Source: Pseudomonas uvaldensis (GTDB taxonomy: Bacteria > Pseudomonadota > Gammaproteobacteria > Pseudomonadales > Pseudomonadaceae). From it: 64,000 nucleotides of DNA. Positions within the stretch are counted from its first letter, which is position 1. Every line of letters starts with the position of its first letter. A model generated the notes under the pieces. That model saw only the letters and a list, made by a program, of their open reading frames with translations, searched no databases and was not told the DNA's origin. This document shows positions 59,283-64,000 of this stretch, piece after piece. The translations under genes and the position numbers were made by a program. The stretch lies in assembly GCF_021271205.1 (NCBI RefSeq), contig NZ_JAIWKS010000003.1, positions 186,001 through 250,000 of the forward strand, in the 5' to 3' direction.

Positions 59283-59888
59283 CTACACATGCATGGCCGG
59301 GTGGGTCAGACGATGTTGTTGGAGAATGTACTGACGCAGGCGCTCGGTCTCGTCCTGGTCATCCTGGCTCAGATGGTAGGCATACAGGCCCTGATGGGTT
59401 TCCCGTTCGAAGGTGCCGCGCAATGAAATTCTTTCGTAGCCTGATGGGCTGAACCACAGGGCGAATTGCTTCGGTGGCTTGATGCGGCTGCGGTTCTCAA
59501 GCAGCACCCCCTTGCACGACACCTCGTGGACCCATAAAGGTACTGGCTGACCCTTGGCGTTCTCCAGCGCCACCGGTTCTTGGAGCGCCAGGCGCCAGGG
59601 ACGCACCTTCGGACCGTCTTCGTAGATGCTCGGTACGCCCAGACGCAAGTGCATCGCGTGAAATTCGTCCTCCACCAGATGCAACGGGAAAGTCATCTGC
59701 TGGTTATCGAAATGGGCTTGCAGCGTGACCTGTTCGTTTGCCGCCAGACGCGTCAGCAGGTCACGGATCTGCGATCCGCCATTGACCAGCAGGCTCGACG
59801 TGACATCCCGTTCGTTCAGTTGCGGGTTGTGCTGCATGGTCCGGATGAAGTCCAGCTCATCCTGGGTCAAGAGGGCGTCGCGCTGCAT
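59283..59888 (-). CDS. PilZ-like domain protein
   Basis: A 201-residue protein. The C-terminal half (VHEVSCKGVLLENRS, then ERISLRGTFERE and ERLRQYILQQHR) follows the PilZ fold pattern including S-x-x-G; an RPWR motif lies just before it where c-di-GMP-binding proteins have RxxxR. The N-terminal half (about 1-95) may be a second beta domain, as in YcgR. Binding of c-di-GMP is uncertain. It lies 52 bp downstream of the LOV gene on the same strand. Confidence 0.55.
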   Translation of the reverse strand: MQRDALLTQDELDFIRTMQHNPQLNERDVTSSLLVNGGSQIRDLLTRLAANEQVTLQAHFDNQQMTFPLHLVEDEFHAMHLRLGVPSIYEDGPKVRPWRLALQEPVALENAKGQPVPLWVHEVSCKGVLLENRSRIKPPKQFALWFSPSGYERISLRGTFERETHQGLYAYHLSQDDQDETERLRQYILQQHRLTHPAMHV

Positions 59889-59940
59889 AGTGTGCTCGGA
59901 ATGTTTTTACATGTTTACGGTCGAGTGTAGCGATTGACTC

Positions 59941-60417
59941 TTAATTCGCCGTTTTGTTTGCGCCGTTTGTCGCTTCCAGCCGCGCAATCGTGGCCCTGGC
60001 GTCCGCCAGTTCCTTTTCCAGCTGGGCGATGCGCTTTTGCGCCTTGACCTGGGCTGTCACGTCTTTTTGTACGCCGACGAAGTAGGTATTGCCATCCGCT
60101 TCGCTCTTTACCGTGGACAGCGACAATTCGTTCCAGAACGCAGTGCCATCCTTGCGATAGTTGCGAAGCACTTCCCGGCAGGCGCCGCCTTGTTTCAATG
60201 TTCTGCGTATATGCTCCAGCGCTGGCTGGTCGCGATCACCCGATTGCAGGAAGCGGCAATCCTGATACAGGATTTCGTCGCGGCTATAACCGGTCAGTCG
60301 TTCGAAGGCCGGATTCACATAGATCAGGATATTGTCTTCGTCGCCTTCCTTTTCAGCGATGACGATTCCGTCATTGGAAGCGTTTATCACCAGTTGCATC
60401 AGTTGCCCGTTGATCAT
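59941..60417 (-). CDS. Short LOV-domain blue-light photoreceptor
   Basis: A 158-residue single LOV domain with flanking helices. The flavin-adduct cysteine is Cys54 in YQDCRFLQ, and ILIYVNPAFERLTGYS, EVLRNYRKDGTAFWNELSLS and FVGVQKDVTAQV are LOV signatures. It is very similar to the remembered P. putida short LOV proteins (PpSB1-LOV). The C-terminal helix is a coiled coil (RIAQLEKELADARATIARLE). There is no effector domain. AAGGA precedes ATG 60417; the longer frame to 61944 is not coding. Confidence 0.92.
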   Translation of the reverse strand: MINGQLMQLVINASNDGIVIAEKEGDEDNILIYVNPAFERLTGYSRDEILYQDCRFLQSGDRDQPALEHIRRTLKQGGACREVLRNYRKDGTAFWNELSLSTVKSEADGNTYFVGVQKDVTAQVKAQKRIAQLEKELADARATIARLEATNGANKTAN

Positions 60418-60573
60418 GGATCTCGTCCTTTTGAAATCCTTGGAAATACAGCATTTTAGAAGAAACCGATGGGCTGTCCAATGGCCATTATGCAGTTGGA
60501 GGTCAATCGCAGCCTTATCGCTCAGCCTGTTACTATCCCGACTCTTTTTCATATCAGGTTCAGGACCACGCTG

Positions 60574-61029
60574 ATGAAAATCGCCATCCTTTGCGGCTCG
60601 GTATACGGCACTGCCGAAGAAGTCGCCCGGCACGCCGCCACACTGCTCGGTGGGGCCGGTTTCGAAACGTTGTGCAATCCCCGAGCGACCTTGGCGGACA
60701 TCCAGGCATTCGCCCCCCAGGCTCTGCTGGCCGTGACATCCACCACCGGCATGGGGGAACTGCCGGATAACCTGATCCCCTTGTATTCGACCATTCGCGA
60801 TCAGTTGCCCGCATTTTTTCGTGGCTTGCCCGGCGCTGTGATCGGTCTGGGGGATGCCAGCTACGGCGATACATTCTGCGGCGGTGGCGAGCAGATGCGT
60901 GAGTTGTTCGCCGAGCTTGGAGTGTCCGAGGTGTTGCCCATGTTGCGTCTGGATGCCAGCGAAAGCGTCACCCCGGAAACCGATGCCGAGCCATGGCTGG
61001 GGGAATTGATCGAGGTATTGCGTCGCTGA
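60574..61029 (+). CDS. Flavodoxin (MioC-like)
   Basis: A 151-residue flavodoxin with FMN phosphate loop GSVYGTAEEVA and TSTTGMGELPDN, and GLGDASYGDTFCGGG. It is a cytosolic one-electron carrier. ATG 60574 has AGGA upstream. It diverges from the LOV gene. Confidence 0.9.
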   Translation: MKIAILCGSVYGTAEEVARHAATLLGGAGFETLCNPRATLADIQAFAPQALLAVTSTTGMGELPDNLIPLYSTIRDQLPAFFRGLPGAVIGLGDASYGDTFCGGGEQMRELFAELGVSEVLPMLRLDASESVTPETDAEPWLGELIEVLRR

Positions 61030-61182
61030 AGGAAGGTGGCCTGCGCACCGGGCGGTGTGACTCGCTCGGTCAGTAAGCTGGCTGCAAAGGCAACTAGCAC
61101 CCCCATCATAGCTGACTAGACTCATCCTCTTGTGCACGGCGTGTTCGTGACACCTTATAAAGATAAGCCAGAGGTCAGAGCC

Positions 61183-61965
61183 GTGAGCGTAGCGCCCATC
61201 CAATCGACACTCAGCATCAAGGAACAAGTCAGTGCAGCGGAATGGCAGACTCGGGTCGACCTGGCCGCCTGTTACCGGTTGGTCGCGTTGCACGGCTGGG
61301 ATGATCTGATTTTCACGCATATCTCCGCAAAGGTTCCCGGCACCGAAGATTTCCTGATCAACCCGTTCGGGATGATGTTTCATGAAATCACCGCGTCGAG
61401 CCTGGTCAAGGTCGACCTGGCCGGTAACAAACTGATGGACAGCCCTTACGAGATCAATCCGGCCGGTTACACGATCCACAGTGCGGTGCACGAGGCGCGG
61501 CACGATGTAGCCTGTGTTTTGCATACTCACTCCGCCGCCGGTGTCGCCGTATCGGCACAGAAGCAAGGGGTGCTGCCCATCAGCCAGCAATCGGTGTTCG
61601 TATTGTCGAGCCTTGCGTATCACCCTTACGAAGGTGTGGCACTCAACCCCGAAGAGAAGGCTCGCCTGCAGGCCGACCTGGCCGACAACAACTTCATGAT
61701 GCTGCACAACCACGGGTTGTTGACCTGTGGCGGCACCATTGCCGATACCTTCCTGATGATGTTCACGTTCCAGCGCGCCTGTGAGATCCAGGTGTTGGCG
61801 CAGAACGGCGGGGCGGAGTTGATTGCCATTGAGCCGCCGATCCTGGCCGGTGCCCGGGCGATGATCGCCGGGGTCACCAAGAGCGCGCAGGGCATGGGGG
61901 GTGTGCTGGCCTGGCCGGCATTGCTGCGCAAACTCGATCAGCAAGACCCGGGTTATAAAAACTGA
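61183..61965 (+). CDS. Class II aldolase/adducin family protein
   Basis: A 260-residue protein with zinc-ligand motifs HTHSAAG and HNHGLLTCG. This family includes fuculose-phosphate aldolases and related lyases, but this branch (adducin-like) has no assigned substrate. GTG 61183 is chosen because GAGG lies 8 bases upstream; an in-frame GTG at 61132 would add 17 residues. It is followed directly by a hydrolase (TGATG overlap). Confidence 0.85.
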   Translation: MSVAPIQSTLSIKEQVSAAEWQTRVDLAACYRLVALHGWDDLIFTHISAKVPGTEDFLINPFGMMFHEITASSLVKVDLAGNKLMDSPYEINPAGYTIHSAVHEARHDVACVLHTHSAAGVAVSAQKQGVLPISQQSVFVLSSLAYHPYEGVALNPEEKARLQADLADNNFMMLHNHGLLTCGGTIADTFLMMFTFQRACEIQVLAQNGGAELIAIEPPILAGARAMIAGVTKSAQGMGGVLAWPALLRKLDQQDPGYKN

Positions 61966-62867
61966 TGCCCATGGTACAGGTTCCCCTGCGTATCTGGCGC
62001 CAGCGTGGGCAGACCTTCATGTTCCGGGGGCACGCCATTCGGTACTGGGTGGCGGGGCAGGGTGAGCCATTATTGTTGATCCACGGATTCCCCACGGCCA
62101 GTTGGGATTGGCATTACCTGTGGCAGCCCCTGGCACAGCGTTATCGGGTGATCGCCTGCGACATGCTCGGGTTCGGCGATTCGGCCAAGCCGGTGGACCA
62201 CGTCTACAGCCTGCTGGAACAGGCCGATCTGCAGCAGGCACTGCTGGCGCATCTGAATGTGAGGCAAGCGGTCCACGTGCTGGCTCACGATTATGGGGAC
62301 AGCGTGGCCCAGGAGTTGATCGCTCGCCATTGCGAGGCGCGGATCGACATTGCCAGTTGTGTGTTCCTCAATGGTGGCCTGTTTCCCGAAACCCATCGTC
62401 CGGTGCTGGTGCAGAAGTTGTTGCTCAGCCCTTTGGGCTGGCTGGTGGGCCGGGCTGTTTCCCGAGAGGATATCGCCAAGAGTTTCCGGCAAATCTTCGG
62501 TCCGTGGACAGGTCCCAGCGAAAGCGAACTGGACGACTACTGGAGTTTGGTGCAAAGCCATGACGGACCGCGGATCATGCATAAGCTCATCCGCTACATT
62601 CCCGAGCGCCGTGTGCAGCGTGATCGCTGGGTGCAGGCGATGCAGCGTGGCGAAGTGCCTATGCGTGTCATAGACGGCGCGTTCGATCCGATTTCCGGTG
62701 CGCACATGGTGGCGCGCTATGAGGCGCTGATTCCGAATGCGGACACGGTGCTGTTGCCTGACATCGGCCACTACCCCCAGGCCGAAGCCCCGGTGCAGGT
62801 ACTCAAGCATTACCTGGCGTTTCGTGCAGGAATCGCCGGTCCGGTCCGGCAAAGGGTGTACTCGTGA
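61965..62867 (+). CDS. Alpha/beta hydrolase (epoxide hydrolase/dehalogenase-like)
   Basis: A 300-residue alpha/beta hydrolase. The oxyanion region is HGFP (40-43) and the nucleophile elbow AHDYGDS puts Asp109 in place, which is typical of epoxide hydrolases and haloalkane dehalogenases; the catalytic His is in LPDIGHYPQ. One-base overlap with the aldolase gene. Confidence 0.85.
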   Translation: MPMVQVPLRIWRQRGQTFMFRGHAIRYWVAGQGEPLLLIHGFPTASWDWHYLWQPLAQRYRVIACDMLGFGDSAKPVDHVYSLLEQADLQQALLAHLNVRQAVHVLAHDYGDSVAQELIARHCEARIDIASCVFLNGGLFPETHRPVLVQKLLLSPLGWLVGRAVSREDIAKSFRQIFGPWTGPSESELDDYWSLVQSHDGPRIMHKLIRYIPERRVQRDRWVQAMQRGEVPMRVIDGAFDPISGAHMVARYEALIPNADTVLLPDIGHYPQAEAPVQVLKHYLAFRAGIAGPVRQRVYS

Positions 62868-63049
62868 TTTCTGTTTCAGGGCGATGACGTTGAGCCAAGC
62901 CAAGGCATTTTTTGCCCAGCGAGGCGCGCAAGCATCATCCCCTCACCTTATCGCCCACCATTCACTCTCAGCCGAGTTGATTGAAGACCGTCCCCCCTGT
63001 ACCGGACACTCGGGCTTTGCAAACCATTCGGCCTGCTGGAGTTCTGCCC

Positions 63050-63961
63050 ATGAGTGAATCTGTGCGCTTCGAAGATAAAGTGGTGATCGTCACCGGCGCT
63101 GGCGGTGGCCTGGGGCGGGCTCATGCCTTGCTGTTCGCCAGGCAGGGGGCCCGGGTGGTGGTCAACGACCTCGGTGGTTCCGCCCAGGGGGAGGGGGCCA
63201 ATGCCTCGGCGGCAGACCGGGTGGTGACTGAGATTCGCGAAGCCGGTGGTATCGCCGAGGCGAACCACGATTCGGTCACCGATGGCGACAAGCTGGTACA
63301 GAACGCGCTCGACGTGTTCGGCCGGGTCGATGTAGTGGTCAACAACGCCGGTATCCTGCGGGACAAGACCTTTCACAAAATGGATGACGCCGATTGGGAC
63401 CTGGTCTACCGCGTCCATGTCGAGGGCGCCTACAAGGTCACCCGTGCCGCGTGGCCACACCTGCGCGAGCAGAATTATGGCCGGGTGATCTTCACGGCTT
63501 CCACGTCCGGTATCTATGGCAACTTCGGCCAGTCCAACTACGGTATGGCCAAGCTCGGTCTCTACGGGTTGACGCGGACCCTGGCCATTGAGGGGCGCAA
63601 GCACAACATCCTGGTCAACGCCATCGCGCCTACCGGCGGAACCCGTATGACCGAAGGCCTTATGCCGCCGCAGGTGTTCGAGCAACTCAAGCCTGAACTG
63701 GTCAGCCCACTGGTGGTGTATCTGGCCAGCGAAGCATGCCAAGAAACCTCCGGGTTGTTCGAGGTGGGCGGCGGCTGGATGGGCAAGGTTCGCTGGGAGC
63801 GTAGCCTCGGCGCCGGATTCGATCCGGGCAAGGGCTTTTCACCCGAGGACGTCGCCGCCCACTGGCAGCAGATCTGTGACTTCGAAAACGCCGTGCACCC
63901 CAATGACAACCTGGAAGCCTTGAAGGAAATGATGGCGAATCTGCAACGCTACGCCGTTTGA
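63050..63961 (+). CDS. Short-chain dehydrogenase, 3-hydroxyacyl-CoA dehydrogenase-like
   Basis: A 303-residue SDR: NAD motif TGAGGGLGRAHA, NNAGILRD, Tyr-x-x-x-Lys in SNYGMAKLGLYG. Length and the GAGGGLGRAHALLFARQGA stretch match the dehydrogenase domain of peroxisomal multifunctional enzyme 2, so beta-oxidation of a branched or hydroxy acid is possible. ATG 63050 has GGAG upstream. The preceding 182 bp has no gene. Confidence 0.85.
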   Translation: MSESVRFEDKVVIVTGAGGGLGRAHALLFARQGARVVVNDLGGSAQGEGANASAADRVVTEIREAGGIAEANHDSVTDGDKLVQNALDVFGRVDVVVNNAGILRDKTFHKMDDADWDLVYRVHVEGAYKVTRAAWPHLREQNYGRVIFTASTSGIYGNFGQSNYGMAKLGLYGLTRTLAIEGRKHNILVNAIAPTGGTRMTEGLMPPQVFEQLKPELVSPLVVYLASEACQETSGLFEVGGGWMGKVRWERSLGAGFDPGKGFSPEDVAAHWQQICDFENAVHPNDNLEALKEMMANLQRYAV

Positions 63962-64000
63962 TTCGTGACCTCGACCGGTTGCCGTCAGCGACGGCAACGT

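Noticed and set aside
59941..61944. 667-residue minus-strand frame containing the LOV domain
   Set aside because: Only the last 158 residues are family-like. The upstream part is antisense to the flavodoxin and aldolase genes, and ATG 60417 has a good ribosome site.

Overview
The window is chromosomal DNA from a fluorescent-type Pseudomonas (P. fluorescens/P. putida group). The evidence is high-GC codon usage, Pseudomonas-style gene orders (tldD-yjgA-pmbA, fagA-fumC-orfX-sodA, kdsD-kdsC-lptCAB-rpoN-hpf-ptsN-rapZ-ptsO, mlaFEDCB-ibaG-murA-hisGDC, cysD-cysNC, folM-folE-folX) and several palindromic REP-type intergenic elements of the 'GTGGGAGC...' family. No rRNA, tRNA or CRISPR was found. All identifications come from reading the proteins; no database search was run.

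Layout. 1-4.4 kb: C-N hydrolase, TldD, DarP/YjgA and PmbA (TldE). 4.5-8.3 kb: an iron/manganese stress operon behind a candidate Fur box (fagA, fumC, a small unknown gene, Mn-SOD, ZIP transporter). 8.3-15.3 kb, minus strand: the lipid A/LPS export, sigma-54 and nitrogen-PTS block. 15.6-23.6 kb, plus strand: the Mla phospholipid pathway, ibaG, murA, hisG, hisD and hisC. 23.7-26.6 kb: a TonB receptor with a secreted DUF4198 protein. 26.8-39.1 kb: algW, a Nif3-like gene, cysD-cysNC, an acyltransferase, pta, slyD, glutathione peroxidase, an Old Yellow Enzyme and a glycosyltransferase.

39.36-52.38 kb is a 13,021-bp genomic island inserted in the 3' end of cysZ. It leaves a 222-bp stump of cysZ at the left end, while the right end carries a replacement 3' end that keeps cysZ intact. 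The flanking repeats share a perfectly identical 110-bp core, then differ by eight synonymous changes toward the stop codon, as expected if the element brought a cysZ tail from another strain. Cargo: a polytopic membrane protein; a type II restriction-modification module (Vsr, C5-methyltransferase, Eco29kI-like GIY-YIG endonuclease); a two-gene system that looks like the anti-phage system Kiwa (kwaA-kwaB); a serine recombinase; an HNH nuclease; an XRE regulator diverging from a small membrane protein; and a secreted TolA-C-like protein. The remaining content is a set of degenerate ~77-bp tandem repeats, a frameshifted helicase and a tyrosine integrase with an in-frame stop. The island is a small defence island whose mobility genes appear to be decaying.

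52.2-64 kb returns to core genome: cysZ, trxB, a class III aminotransferase, HopJ-like and DUF1244 genes, the pterin cluster folX-folE-folM, then a likely blue-light sensory cluster (MerR/LitR-like regulator, PilZ-like protein, short LOV photoreceptor). A flavodoxin, a class II aldolase, an alpha/beta hydrolase and an SDR close the window.
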